Assembly: GCF_900215465.1 (NCBI RefSeq)
Contig: NZ_OBEH01000002.1
Location: 556,937 to 620,936 of the forward strand
Direction: 5' to 3'
Length of the DNA: 64,000 nt
Source: Flagellimonas pacifica
GTDB taxonomy: Bacteria > Bacteroidota > Bacteroidia > Flavobacteriales > Flavobacteriaceae
The notes below the pieces were generated by a model, which was not told where the DNA came from, made no database searches, and saw only the letters and a program-made list of their open reading frames with translations. Shown here piece by piece: positions 1-8,056 of this stretch. The position numbers were made by a program, and so were the translations under genes. Numbering within the stretch: position 1 is the stretch's first letter; each line of letters starts with the position of its first letter.

Positions 1-10
1 TTGATGACAT

Positions 11-37
11 TTGTAACAATCAGATGATTTACTTTTG
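11..37 (+). promoter_or_regulatory. Putative promoter of the M14 peptidase gene
   Basis: TTG at 11-13 and TACTTTTG at 30-37 fit the Bacteroidota -33 / -7 pattern (TTG, then TAnnTTTG). The 16-nt spacing is slightly short. The element TTTGTAAC occurs twice (10-17 and 34-41). The predicted transcript would start about 20 nt before the ATG at 64. This rests on sequence match only. Confidence 0.4.
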
Positions 38-63
38 TAACCTTCAACTCTAGTGGGATTATA

Positions 64-1173
64 ATGATTGATTATTTGGCGGTAAAGGAGGAATCTGTTT
101 TTGGTAGATATGTTACCTGTGAAACTCTTAAAACCGTTTGGCTGACACGGCTTCCAAATTCTTGCGTTAAAGATGTTGGGTATTCAGTTAATGGTGAAAC
201 AATTTTCTCTATTAGCGTTGGAAGTGGAGAGAATCGTATTTTAATGTGGTCCCAAATGCATGGAAATGAATCCACGACTACAAAAGCTGTTTTGGATTTG
301 ATCAATTTTTTAAACTCGGATAATTCATTTGCAACTGAGATTCTGGAAAACTGCTCACTTTTAATTGTTCCGATTCTAAATCCAGATGGAGCAAAAAATT
401 ACACCAGGGTAAATGCAAGTGAAATTGATTTGAATAGGGATGCCAAACAATTGACTCAGCCAGAAAGTAAAATTTTAAGAAAGCTTTTTGCGGATTTCAA
501 ACCTAACTTCTGTTTTAATCTTCACGATCAGCGCACACTTTTTAGTGCAGGAAATACCAACAAACCAGCAACAGTCGCCTTTTTATCTCCAGCAAGTGAT
601 GAAAGTCGCAAGCTTACACCCGTCAGGGAAAAGGCGATGAAGTTGATTGTTGCAATGAACAAAAAACTACAAACTCTAATTCCGGGTCAAGTGGGGAGGT
701 ATGACGATGGCTTTAATGACAACTGTGTTGGTGACTCCTTCCAAATGGCCGGTGTTCCTACCATACTTTTTGAGGCTGGACATTTTCCAGATGATTATAA
801 TAGGGAAAGAACAAGGGAGTTGGTTTTTTATGCGCTTATTGAAAGCCTTGGAGTTGTTGCACAAAATCAAGTTGAAGATTTTAAAACTGAAGATTATTTT
901 AAAATTCCTGAAAACCAGAAGCTTTTTTATGATATCCTAGTTAGGAATTCACAGATAGTAAATACAGAGCTTAACGAAGAAACTTGCATTGGTATACGTT
1001 TTAAAGAGGTTTTAAAGGATGACTCTATTTCATTTGAGCCGGAAGTTGCCGACATTGGTTTGTTAAAAGGATATTATGGTCATAAAACCTATGATTGTTT
1101 ACAACAAAAAGACTTAAAGCTTCTATCTTCCCAGGCAAACATACTTCAACTTATAAAAAATATTGAAGCATAA
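64..1173 (+). CDS. M14-family zinc carboxypeptidase-like protein
   Basis: A 369-residue protein of the zinc carboxypeptidase (M14) fold. The zinc ligands are visible: His66 and Glu69 in MHGNES, and His154 in FNLHDQ. The NPDGA and DLNRDA segments are typical of the family, with Arg125 a likely substrate-carboxylate ligand. Glu237 in LFEAGH is the likely catalytic glutamate. No signal peptide is visible, so it probably acts in the cytoplasm. A second, longer paralogue with a signal peptide lies at 54367-55818 and shares the WSQMHGNE core. The substrate is unknown; murein peptides are possible by analogy with the neighbours of the paralogue. The gene stands alone and is followed by the lrp-like regulator. 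Confidence 0.85.
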   Translation: MIDYLAVKEESVFGRYVTCETLKTVWLTRLPNSCVKDVGYSVNGETIFSISVGSGENRILMWSQMHGNESTTTKAVLDLINFLNSDNSFATEILENCSLLIVPILNPDGAKNYTRVNASEIDLNRDAKQLTQPESKILRKLFADFKPNFCFNLHDQRTLFSAGNTNKPATVAFLSPASDESRKLTPVREKAMKLIVAMNKKLQTLIPGQVGRYDDGFNDNCVGDSFQMAGVPTILFEAGHFPDDYNRERTRELVFYALIESLGVVAQNQVEDFKTEDYFKIPENQKLFYDILVRNSQIVNTELNEETCIGIRFKEVLKDDSISFEPEVADIGLLKGYYGHKTYDCLQQKDLKLLSSQANILQLIKNIEA

Positions 1174-1248
1174 AAAGACAATTTCATCAAATTGTTACAT
1201 TTTATTTAAAAAAAATGCTTTTTTATTACGTATAATTTCTTAATTAAC

Positions 1249-1256
1249 TAATTTTG
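1249..1256 (+). promoter_or_regulatory. Putative -7 element before the Lrp/AsnC gene
   Basis: TAATTTTG matches the Bacteroidota -7 consensus TAnnTTTG and lies 17 nt before the ATG at 1274. I see no convincing -33 TTG at the expected distance. A small palindrome, CAATTT-CATC-AAATTG (1179-1194), sits upstream and could be a hairpin ending the previous gene or an operator. Confidence 0.3.
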
Positions 1257-1273
1257 TTGAAAATATTAGCACA

Positions 1274-1753
1274 ATGAGCAAAGTAAAATTAGACGAAATC
1301 GATCACCAGATATTAGACATGTTAATTGATAATACCCGTACGCCTTTTACGGATATTGCCAAAAAATTGTTGATTTCTGCGGGTACTGTTCATGTTAGGG
1401 TTAAAAAGATGGAAGAATCTGGTATCATTAAAGGTTCTTCGTTAACACTGGACTATGTTAAATTAGGATATTCCTTCATCGCTTATGTAGGTATCTTTTT
1501 GGAAAAAACACATCAGACCAAGTTTGTTTTGGAACGATTAAATCAAATTCCATACGTTACGGTTGCTCATATCACAACAGGTAAGTTTAATATTTTCTGT
1601 AAAATTAGGGCTAAGGACACTACCCATGCCAAGAATATTATCTTTAAAATTGATGATATTGATGGTATCAGTAGGACGGAGACTATGATATCTTTGGAGG
1701 AAAGCATCAATGATAAAAAACGTTTGATGCACACAATTTTCAACGAGCTTTAA
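1274..1753 (+). CDS. Lrp/AsnC family transcriptional regulator
   Basis: A 159-residue protein with an N-terminal winged helix-turn-helix (about residues 5-65, starting KLDEIDHQILDML) and a C-terminal RAM/AsnC effector-binding domain (about 75-150, including IPYVTVAHITTGKFNIF). The length is normal for feast/famine regulators, which bind amino acids and form octamers on DNA. It could respond to an amino acid and act on nearby proline or alanine catabolic genes (proline dehydrogenase at 3892, alanine dehydrogenase at 5436), but that link is only inferred from proximity. The ATG at 1274 gives the usual start close to the HTH. Confidence 0.9.
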   Translation: MSKVKLDEIDHQILDMLIDNTRTPFTDIAKKLLISAGTVHVRVKKMEESGIIKGSSLTLDYVKLGYSFIAYVGIFLEKTHQTKFVLERLNQIPYVTVAHITTGKFNIFCKIRAKDTTHAKNIIFKIDDIDGISRTETMISLEESINDKKRLMHTIFNEL

Positions 1754-1772
1754 TATATTCTCCAAATTAAGT

Positions 1773-2288
1773 ATGCTTGTTTCTGATCTTTCCGCATCGG
1801 AGTACGCTCCTTTTTACCACAACTACATTCTGTCGGTTGGGGAAAATGACTTAATTACTGAATTGGGAAATGGGAAAGATGAGTTTATCTCTTTCCTTGA
1901 GAATATCTCGAAAGATAAATTATCGTATGCGTATGCCGAAGGTAAATGGACTTTGGCAGAACTTATTTTACATGTTATTGATGCTGAACGGGTATTTCAG
2001 TACAGGGCTCTACGCTTTGGTAGAAATGACAAGTTAGCTTTGGCTGGTTTTGACCAGGATATTTACGTGCCGGAGAGTAATGCGGGGTCAAGAACCAAGA
2101 AAACAATTATTGACGAATACAATACGGTCAGGGAATCAACCCTTAGCCTATTTAGGTCATTTAATGACGAAGCTCTAAAACGGGTTGGTAATGCCAGCGG
2201 TTCTGACATGAGCACAAGGGCAATGGGATTCATCATTTGTGGACATCAGGCCCATCACCTAAAGATTGTTCGTGAGCGCTATTTGTAA
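1773..2288 (+). CDS. DinB family protein (putative metal-dependent hydrolase/transferase)
   Basis: A 171-residue four-helix-bundle protein of the DinB/YfiT type. The metal-binding histidines are probably the one in ELILHVIDAE (near residue 67) and the C-terminal cluster GHQAHH (near residues 157-162). Members bind Ni or Zn, and some use bacillithiol or mycothiol; most have no known function. The gene follows the Lrp-like regulator by 19 nt on the same strand, so the two may be co-transcribed. A second DinB protein is encoded inside the his operon at 27073. Confidence 0.82.
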   Translation: MLVSDLSASEYAPFYHNYILSVGENDLITELGNGKDEFISFLENISKDKLSYAYAEGKWTLAELILHVIDAERVFQYRALRFGRNDKLALAGFDQDIYVPESNAGSRTKKTIIDEYNTVRESTLSLFRSFNDEALKRVGNASGSDMSTRAMGFIICGHQAHHLKIVRERYL

Positions 2289-2309
2289 GAGACTTGATTA
2301 AGTAATTGT

Positions 2310-2648
2310 CTAGTATAAGTGATCAGTTTCGGTGTCTATATCTGATTCTAATTCCGGATTGATGGTTTGTTCTCCTTCGTTGCTGACTATAGGTTGATCA
2401 GCTTTACTTTTTTCTAGTTCTTTTTCAATGTTTTCTTCAAAATTAGAAATAAACCTAGAAAGACTCTTGCTGATTTTTACCAAGTAGATGGCATCATTTG
2501 TTTTGACCTCTACGGCTTCAATAATTTCTCCGTTTGGTTTTTTTAGCGTAATGATATCCTCGTCTCCATAACCATAAGGATAGGAGTCTATCAAAATTGC
2601 AGCAACTTTGTGGTCCAGTTTTTTGTAATCGATTAATATTCTTTTCAT
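2310..2648 (-). CDS. Conserved hypothetical protein
   Basis: A 112-residue acidic protein without signal peptide or membrane segment. The first about 60 residues form a compact domain (MKRILIDYKKLDHKVAAIL...), with a YPYGYGDEDI stretch. This is followed by a charged helix with EENIEKELEKSK and an Asp/Glu-rich disordered tail. It lies 96 nt downstream of aroB on the same strand and may be co-transcribed with it. I recognise no function. The tail suggests a soluble cytoplasmic protein that interacts with partners. Confidence 0.6.
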   Translation of the reverse strand: MKRILIDYKKLDHKVAAILIDSYPYGYGDEDIITLKKPNGEIIEAVEVKTNDAIYLVKISKSLSRFISNFEENIEKELEKSKADQPIVSNEGEQTINPELESDIDTETDHLY

Positions 2649-2744
2649 GATGAATAGGTTTTTGGTTTCCTATCCTAAGCTATACATTTTTGAACCTGAT
2701 AAACGGAAAGAGTTGTAAACTGTAAAATTTAGTATGCGTACTAG

Positions 2745-3800
2745 TTATTCTTTGTAGTATGCAAACGCTTCTTGAAAAAGATTCTCTGGGACTTTTACAT
2801 CGGCAATGGCCTTGCCAATATTTTGCAACAACACAAAATTCACATTCCCATGGGAGTTCTTTTTATCGTACTTTAAAAGTTCCAAAATAGCATCAATATC
2901 CTCTGGGTTAAAATCTACGGGAGCAAAATACTTTAAGAATGTATTTTTTATTTCCTCTAAAGATAATTTAGACAGACCTTTTAGTTGATGAGAAAGATAA
3001 CCCTCCAAAATCATGCCTATAGCTATAGCTTCACCATGCAGTAAAGTGGGTCTTTCCTCATGTTCTAAGCAGTAAGATTCAATAGCATGGCCAAGTGTGT
3101 GCCCAAAATTCAATATTTTTCTGAGACCTTGTTCAGTTGGATCTTGAACTACAACATCATTTTTAATCGCTATGGATTTTTTAATATAATCCGCATTGGC
3201 GTAATCATTTGAATCTTTTAATGATTTCCAATAATCAGCATCTTGGATAAGTCCGTGTTTCAGCATTTCGGCAAAACCACTTTTTACTTGTCTGTCTTCC
3301 AAAGTTTTTAAATATTCAGGAAATATGAGTACCATCTGAGGTTGGTTTATTACCCCAATTTGATTTTTCAGTGCTCCCAAATCCACGCCTGTCTTACCTC
3401 CAATAGATGCATCAACCATTGATAAAAGGGTAGTGGGGACATTTATAAAATCAATACCTCTTTTAAAAGTGGAAGCTACAAAACCACCTAAATCAGTAAG
3501 GACCCCCCCTCCAAGATTTATTAGAAGACTCTTGCGGTCGCCATCATGGTCAGACAGCAATTGCCATAGTTGGGAACAAGTATTAATGTTTTTATGCTCT
3601 TCCCCCGATTTAATTTCAAATACCTTGTCAATGGAATAGCCTAACTTTTCCTTAAACGATGGCAAACAACATTTCTTCGTGTTCTCATCTACTAAAACAA
3701 ACACTTTGGAATAATTGTTTTTTGCAATATGTTGTTTTAGAGCAGCTTCGGCCAGATCTTCTAAATGTACTTCGTAAGATTGTGATTTAATAGACTCCAT
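2745..3800 (-). CDS. aroB: 3-dehydroquinate synthase
   Basis: A 351-residue NAD- and metal-dependent enzyme that converts DAHP to 3-dehydroquinate, step two of the shikimate pathway. The family signatures are clear: GGGVLTDLGGFVASTFKRGI (NAD-binding region near residues 97-116), TTLLSMVDASIGGKTGVD (near 122-139), the KNQIG segment and GHTLGHAIES with two metal-binding histidines. The length is normal. It reads divergently from the proline dehydrogenase gene, with about 90 nt between the starts. Confidence 0.97.
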   Translation of the reverse strand: MESIKSQSYEVHLEDLAEAALKQHIAKNNYSKVFVLVDENTKKCCLPSFKEKLGYSIDKVFEIKSGEEHKNINTCSQLWQLLSDHDGDRKSLLINLGGGVLTDLGGFVASTFKRGIDFINVPTTLLSMVDASIGGKTGVDLGALKNQIGVINQPQMVLIFPEYLKTLEDRQVKSGFAEMLKHGLIQDADYWKSLKDSNDYANADYIKKSIAIKNDVVVQDPTEQGLRKILNFGHTLGHAIESYCLEHEERPTLLHGEAIAIGMILEGYLSHQLKGLSKLSLEEIKNTFLKYFAPVDFNPEDIDAILELLKYDKKNSHGNVNFVLLQNIGKAIADVKVPENLFQEAFAYYKE

Positions 3801-3843
3801 TGTCTTAATTTACACTGCAAAATAAAGACTATTTTAATAGAAA

Positions 3844-3869
3844 TTGTTCTAGATTACCTACTATATTTG
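3844..3869 (+). promoter_or_regulatory. Putative promoter of the proline dehydrogenase gene
   Basis: TTG at 3844-3846 and TATATTTG at 3862-3869 match the Bacteroidota -33 / -7 elements, with a short 15-nt spacer. The transcript would start about 15 nt before the ATG at 3892. The divergent aroB start is at 3800, so regulators bound here could affect both genes. Confidence 0.45.
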
Positions 3870-3891
3870 ATTCTTTAATAGATTCACAATA

Positions 3892-5064
3892 ATGAACCCG
3901 GATTTTGATAATACAGCAATTGCATTTCAGCTTAAAACTGACTCGGAATTAGAAAGAGCATACTTTTTATTTAAATTGATTGCCAACGAACCTCTGGTTA
4001 AAATAGGTACCGCTGTCACCAATTTTGCAATTAAGGCGCACCTCCCTATTGAAGGCTTGATCAGGGCTACGGTTTTTGATCATTTTTGCGGTGGAGTTAA
4101 TGAGGAAGATTGTATGCCGATCATTGATAAGATGTATGAGAAAAAGGTTTGCTCCATTTTAGATTATTCTGTGGAAGGCAAAGAAGTTGAAGATCAATTT
4201 GATTTTGCTTTGCAAAAGACTTTGGAGGTATTGGATTTTGTCAAAGAAAAGGATGCAATACCATTTGCAGTATTCAAGCCCACAGGATTTGGACGTTTTG
4301 GGCTTTATGAAAAAATAACAGCTGGAAAATCTTTAAATGAAACGGAATCTGACGAATGGGAGAGAGTAGTTTCCCGATATGATAAAGTTTGCAAAAAAGC
4401 ACATGATCTTGATGTGGCCCTGCTCATTGACGCTGAAGAAAGTTGGATGCAAGATGCGGCAGATGATGTTGTGCTCCAAATGATGCGCAAATACAATAAA
4501 AATAAACCTGTTGTTTTCAATACGTTACAAATGTACCGTTGGGACCGTATGGATTATTTGAAAAACTTGAATGAGATTGCTGCTTTGGAAAACTTTAAAA
4601 TTGGACTCAAAGTAGTGCGGGGCGCTTACATGGAAAAAGAAAATGAAAGAGCAAAAGAGCAGGGGTACAAAAGTCCAATATGTGTGTCTAAAAAGGCCAC
4701 AGATGAAAATTTTGATGCGGCAATTGCCTATATGATGGAAAACTTGGAAAGGATTTCCATATTCGCAGGAACCCACAATGAAGAAAGTTGTTTGAAATTG
4801 GTTGAGTTAATGGAAAAGAATAAACTCACTTCTTCGGATAACAATGTTTGGTTTGGTCAGCTTTATGGAATGAGTGACCACATTACTTTTAATTTAACAG
4901 GTCAAGGGTATAATGCTGCAAAATATGTGCCTTACGGACCTGTAAAAGATGTGATGCCATATTTGATTCGTCGTGCAGAAGAAAACACCTCGGTTGCAGG
5001 ACAGACCACACGAGAACTTTCATTGCTGCAAAAAGAGAAGAAAAGAAGGAAACTTGACCTTTAG
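3892..5064 (+). CDS. Proline dehydrogenase (single-domain)
   Basis: A 390-residue FAD-dependent TIM-barrel enzyme that oxidises proline to pyrroline-5-carboxylate and passes electrons to the quinone pool. Seen: the FAD/substrate motif QLYGMSDHITFNL (near residues 321-333) and the C-terminal LIRRAEENTSV, whose paired arginines bind the proline carboxylate. It lacks the P5C dehydrogenase and DNA-binding domains of long PutA, so a separate P5C dehydrogenase must lie elsewhere. Its stop overlaps the stop of the convergent gene at 5061 by 4 nt. Confidence 0.93.
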   Translation: MNPDFDNTAIAFQLKTDSELERAYFLFKLIANEPLVKIGTAVTNFAIKAHLPIEGLIRATVFDHFCGGVNEEDCMPIIDKMYEKKVCSILDYSVEGKEVEDQFDFALQKTLEVLDFVKEKDAIPFAVFKPTGFGRFGLYEKITAGKSLNETESDEWERVVSRYDKVCKKAHDLDVALLIDAEESWMQDAADDVVLQMMRKYNKNKPVVFNTLQMYRWDRMDYLKNLNEIAALENFKIGLKVVRGAYMEKENERAKEQGYKSPICVSKKATDENFDAAIAYMMENLERISIFAGTHNEESCLKLVELMEKNKLTSSDNNVWFGQLYGMSDHITFNLTGQGYNAAKYVPYGPVKDVMPYLIRRAEENTSVAGQTTRELSLLQKEKKRRKLDL

Positions 5065-5429
5065 TTTTCTTCCACCGACAGTATTATTATTTTATCGGTG
5101 CAGTTTTGAGCCTTTAAAATCAATTCTTTGTTTTTGGTTTCGTGGTTAATCAGATATGTTTTGCATGGTTTGGATTCGGTATCACTCTTTCCAAAATCAA
5201 TATCTCCTTCGGTCAAAAATGATTTCACTAACATGGTGTCTTTTTCAGATTTAAAATCATCAGAAAACAATATTGGTTTTGAGCGCATATCTTTCAAAAC
5301 CCTGCAGTTTGGAAAATAGCAGAACTCAATACCGTTTTCACCAGATTTCTTTTTCAGAAAAAAAACAAGAAATACAATTCCTATGGATAGTCCAACAAGA
5401 TACCATCCCAATCGTCTTAAAAATGCCAT
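5061..5429 (-). CDS. Small membrane-anchored protein, possibly DUF4258-like
   Basis: A 122-residue protein with one N-terminal membrane helix (about residues 7-25, WYLVGLSIGIVFLVFFL followed by KKK). The soluble part holds FCYFPNCRVLKD, which has two cysteines five residues apart. From memory this resembles the DUF4258-type proteins found beside alanine dehydrogenase in flavobacteria, but I cannot verify that. It starts 6 nt after the alanine dehydrogenase stop and is very likely co-transcribed. Function unknown. Confidence 0.65.
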   Translation of the reverse strand: MAFLRRLGWYLVGLSIGIVFLVFFLKKKSGENGIEFCYFPNCRVLKDMRSKPILFSDDFKSEKDTMLVKSFLTEGDIDFGKSDTESKPCKTYLINHETKNKELILKAQNCTDKIIILSVEEN

Positions 5430-5435
5430 TCGTAA

Positions 5436-6635
5436 TTAGAAAATAAGAAAGTTAATATCACTATAATTGAGCCCAAACCAGTCCCCAACAGATTTATTTG
5501 TTAGGATTCCATGGTACATATATAATCCATTCCGGAGTCCCTTATCAAAACGTAAAGAATTTTCAAGTCCACCATCCTCACCCAATTTTAAAAGGTAGGG
5601 GGTGAAAATATTGCTAATAGAAATAGATGAAGTTCTTGGATATCGAGACGGAATATTGGGCACACCATAATGAATTACATCGTATTTTTCTATAGTGGGT
5701 TTGTCATGACTGGTAACTTCCGACGTTTCAAAACAGCCCCCCATATCAATGCTTACATCAATAATAACGGCTCCCTTTTTCATATTCTCTACCATTGTAC
5801 TGGAAACAACAATAGGAGAGCGATCCTTACCTCGGGTTGCACCAATGGCAACATCACATCTTTTTAACGCTTTCAATAAATTTTTGGGTTGAATGGTAGA
5901 GGTATAAATGGTTTGGTTAAGATTGGTCTGAATATTTCTCAGCTTGGTAATAGAATTATCAAACACCTTAATGTTGGCACCAAGGCCTAACGCAGAACGT
6001 GCGGCAAATTCCCCTACTGTTCCAGCCCCTATAATAACAACCTCTACGGGAGGAACCCCACTAATATTGCCGAACATTAGTCCGTTCCCTTTATTGGTAG
6101 TGGCCATAAATTCTGAAGCTATAAGTATCGAAGAAATCCCTGCAATTTCACTAAGGGAACGTACGGCTGGGTATTTTCCATCTTCATCCCTAATATATTC
6201 AAAGGCAATTGCAGTGAGGCGTTTTTTGGCCATGGCCTCAAAATACTCCTTGCTTTGTGTTTTTATTTGGAGGGCTGAAATGATAGTGGTCTGCGGATTT
6301 AGCAAATCAATTTCGGATAGCGTAGGAGGTTCTACTTTAAGAATCAATGGGCATGAAAATACTTTCTTTGTATCACGTGTAATCTCTCCACCAGCATTGC
6401 TGTAATCAGCATCTGAAAAATTGGCCCCTTCCCCAGCTCCAGCTTCAATTAAAACCCTGTGTCCATGGGCCGTAATAGCATTCACGGCATCTGGAGTAAG
6501 GCAGATACGTTTTTCTTGATATTGATTTTCTTTGGGAAGGCCAATAAAAAGTTCTCCCTTTTGCTTTAGAATCTCTAAAGTTTCTTCTTGTGGTAAAAGT
6601 TGTTGTTTGCTAAAAGGAGAAGATGGCTGGTTCAT
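5436..6635 (-). CDS. ald: Alanine dehydrogenase
   Basis: A 399-residue protein of the alanine dehydrogenase / NAD(P) transhydrogenase N-terminal family, catalysing the reversible NAD-linked conversion of alanine to pyruvate and ammonia. Seen: the N-terminal KENQYQEKRICLTPDAV segment with substrate-binding Arg and Lys, the Rossmann motif VIIGAGTVGEFAARSALGLG (about 199-218), and IDVSIDMGGCFETS (about 289-302). The length suits the Bacteroidota form, slightly longer than the Bacillus enzyme. It heads a short operon with the small membrane protein at 5061. Confidence 0.9.
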   Translation of the reverse strand: MNQPSSPFSKQQLLPQEETLEILKQKGELFIGLPKENQYQEKRICLTPDAVNAITAHGHRVLIEAGAGEGANFSDADYSNAGGEITRDTKKVFSCPLILKVEPPTLSEIDLLNPQTTIISALQIKTQSKEYFEAMAKKRLTAIAFEYIRDEDGKYPAVRSLSEIAGISSILIASEFMATTNKGNGLMFGNISGVPPVEVVIIGAGTVGEFAARSALGLGANIKVFDNSITKLRNIQTNLNQTIYTSTIQPKNLLKALKRCDVAIGATRGKDRSPIVVSSTMVENMKKGAVIIDVSIDMGGCFETSEVTSHDKPTIEKYDVIHYGVPNIPSRYPRTSSISISNIFTPYLLKLGEDGGLENSLRFDKGLRNGLYMYHGILTNKSVGDWFGLNYSDINFLIF

Positions 6636-6677
6636 GCAATGTACATCTGTTGATTACCTCTGAGGTATGGGACAAAT

Positions 6678-7226
6678 TTACATTTTTTTTGCAAGGGTCT
6701 TCTGGCGTTGTTCAAGTTTCTCACGCTCTTTGCGCAACTCTTCCTTTTCCTTTAATATTTGGAGTTCAGTATCCATTGCATCCAGATCAATACCATGAAC
6801 ATGTTTGTCCACTAATTTAACTCTGATAAAGTATACTATAGGAACCACAACCATAGTTACGGCTATAATGTAGAAAATCTCATTTTCATCAATTGCTTCT
6901 GCCTCTGAATCTGAAGATAATACACTGTAGAGTTGAAAACTGTACATGGAGATAGGAATCAATATGGCATGATACCACCATTGTTTGCATGTTACAAACC
7001 ATATGACCAGTAGAGTCAATGGAATTATTTTCACTAAGTAGAACCATAACGCCGTACCGGCGTCAGCAAATCCATTAGCTGTTAAGGTAAAAAACAGAAT
7101 ATCAATCTCTTGTTTTCCTTCAGCAATATATTTATGGGAATAGAAAAGTACAGGTGTAATTGCAATTGTTAGCGCTATCAATCCCTCAATTATCAGCTTG
7201 GTCCTAATTGGTTTTCTTTCCTTCAT
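6678..7226 (-). CDS. Hypothetical membrane protein with C-terminal coiled coil
   Basis: A 182-residue protein with about four hydrophobic helices (near residues 9-29, 57-77, 84-100 and 118-138). A cytoplasmic Lys/Glu-rich helix follows (LQILKEKEELRKEREKLEQR), which looks like a coiled coil. No catalytic motif is visible. It lies 42 nt upstream of alanine dehydrogenase on the same strand, so it may be the first gene of that operon. Function unknown. Confidence 0.65.
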   Translation of the reverse strand: MKERKPIRTKLIIEGLIALTIAITPVLFYSHKYIAEGKQEIDILFFTLTANGFADAGTALWFYLVKIIPLTLLVIWFVTCKQWWYHAILIPISMYSFQLYSVLSSDSEAEAIDENEIFYIIAVTMVVVPIVYFIRVKLVDKHVHGIDLDAMDTELQILKEKEELRKEREKLEQRQKTLAKKM

Positions 7227-7265
7227 TACATTAGGATAACTACAAATACCTGAAATTATTGTAAA

Positions 7266-7295
7266 AAAAAACCCTTGCCGAAGAAAGGGTTTTTT
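7266..7295 (-). terminator. Rho-independent terminator after the small secreted-peptide gene
   Basis: An 11-bp stem, AAAAAACCCTT (7266-7276) paired with AAGGGTTTTTT (7285-7295), with an 8-nt loop. Read on the minus strand it lies 21 nt past the stop of the peptide gene and runs into a T tract. It isolates the peptide gene as its own short transcript. Confidence 0.8.
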
Positions 7296-7316
7296 GTTTT
7301 AGGAAAAAGAACTTGC

Positions 7317-7457
7317 TTAGTTAGTAGGTCTAACTATATTCTTTTTCTTAACACTTGTTGTCTGATCCTTGTCAACGTCAACAACATTGGTAGAAACCGC
7401 AGTCATTGCCAAGAAAGCAACAGCCAATACTCCAAAAAATAGTCTTTTAGTGTTCAT
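7317..7457 (-). CDS. Small secreted or periplasmic peptide, 46 residues
   Basis: The ORF starts ATG at 7457 and stops TAA at 7317. It encodes a 46-residue peptide: a basic start (MNTKRL), a hydrophobic helix (residues 6-22, FFGVLAVAFLAMTAVST) and a short charged tail ending KKKNIVRPTN. This is a signal-peptide layout with possible cleavage near residue 23, leaving a peptide of about 24 residues. It has its own promoter (7500-7528), three upstream direct repeats (7527-7581) and a strong terminator (7266-7295), which together argue that it is really expressed. Function unknown. Confidence 0.65.
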   Translation of the reverse strand: MNTKRLFFGVLAVAFLAMTAVSTNVVDVDKDQTTSVKKKNIVRPTN

Positions 7458-7499
7458 CGTAAAAGAGTTTTTGGTTAATAAATGAATTCATTTCAATAA

Positions 7500-7528
7500 C
7501 AAATGTAGGAAAAATTACTTACCTACAA
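7500..7528 (-). promoter_or_regulatory. Promoter of the 46-residue peptide gene
   Basis: On the minus strand, TTG (7528-7526), an 18-nt spacer and TACATTTG (7507-7500) match the Bacteroidota promoter well. Transcription would begin near 7493, about 36 nt before the ATG. Both elements and the spacing are close to ideal, so this is one of the clearest promoters in the window. Confidence 0.6.
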
Positions 7529-7581
7529 TGCATTTCGTCGATAAAAATTGCATTTCATCCTAAAAGGATTGCATTTTGTCG
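7527..7581 (-). promoter_or_regulatory. Three direct repeats, candidate activator-binding sites
   Basis: Three 14-bp copies lie at 7527-7540, 7547-7560 and 7568-7581. On the plus strand they read AATGCATTTCGTCG, ATTGCATTTCATCC and ATTGCATTTTGTCG. Their starts are 20 and 21 bp apart, two helical turns, so all face the same side of the DNA. The first copy abuts the -33 element of the peptide promoter. Tandem direct repeats at about 21 bp directly upstream of a promoter are typical of LytTR-type response regulators; assignment to that family is inference. Confidence 0.55.
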
Positions 7582-7630
7582 AGCGATTTGCCGTTAATCG
7601 AAACTTCTAAAAAGATATATGTAATTAATT

Positions 7631-8044
7631 TCATTCAGTACTAAACTCGATTGAACGAGTGTTTTCATCGATAAAGTGTAAGTAAACGGAGACAGCATTA
7701 TTTGGCAATAAAGATTTAATTTTCTCGGGCCATTCTATAAACAACCATACATTTGAACTAAGGTAATCCTCTAAACCAATATCCATGGCCTGTTCTTCAT
7801 TTTCTATTCTATAAAAATCAAAATGATAGGCAAGCAAATTCCCATTTTTATCATGATATTCATTAACAAGACCAAAAGTTGGACTGCTACCATGGTCGGT
7901 TGCCCCTAATGCATTCACCAATTCTTTTATCAATGTGGTTTTGCCTGCACCCATTTGTCCATAAAAACAAATGGTTTTCTCCCTATTGGCAAATTCTAGG
8001 ATTTTTGAGACTGCTTTATTGAGCTCATTAAGATGAAATTCCAT
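7631..8044 (-). CDS. tsaE: tRNA threonylcarbamoyladenosine biosynthesis ATPase TsaE
   Basis: A 137-residue P-loop ATPase that works with TsaD and TsaB to make t6A37 in tRNAs decoding ANN codons. Seen: Walker A GQMGAGKTTLIKEL (near residues 29-42), the SPTFGLVNEY segment (near 58-67), and DFYRIENEEQAMDIGLEDYL with the characteristic switch and Walker B acidic residues, followed by FIEWPEK. The length is normal. It follows porX by 12 nt on the same strand, so translation of the two is probably linked. Confidence 0.95.
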   Translation of the reverse strand: MEFHLNELNKAVSKILEFANREKTICFYGQMGAGKTTLIKELVNALGATDHGSSPTFGLVNEYHDKNGNLLAYHFDFYRIENEEQAMDIGLEDYLSSNVWLFIEWPEKIKSLLPNNAVSVYLHFIDENTRSIEFSTE

Positions 8045-8056
8045 TCCCTACCATAT

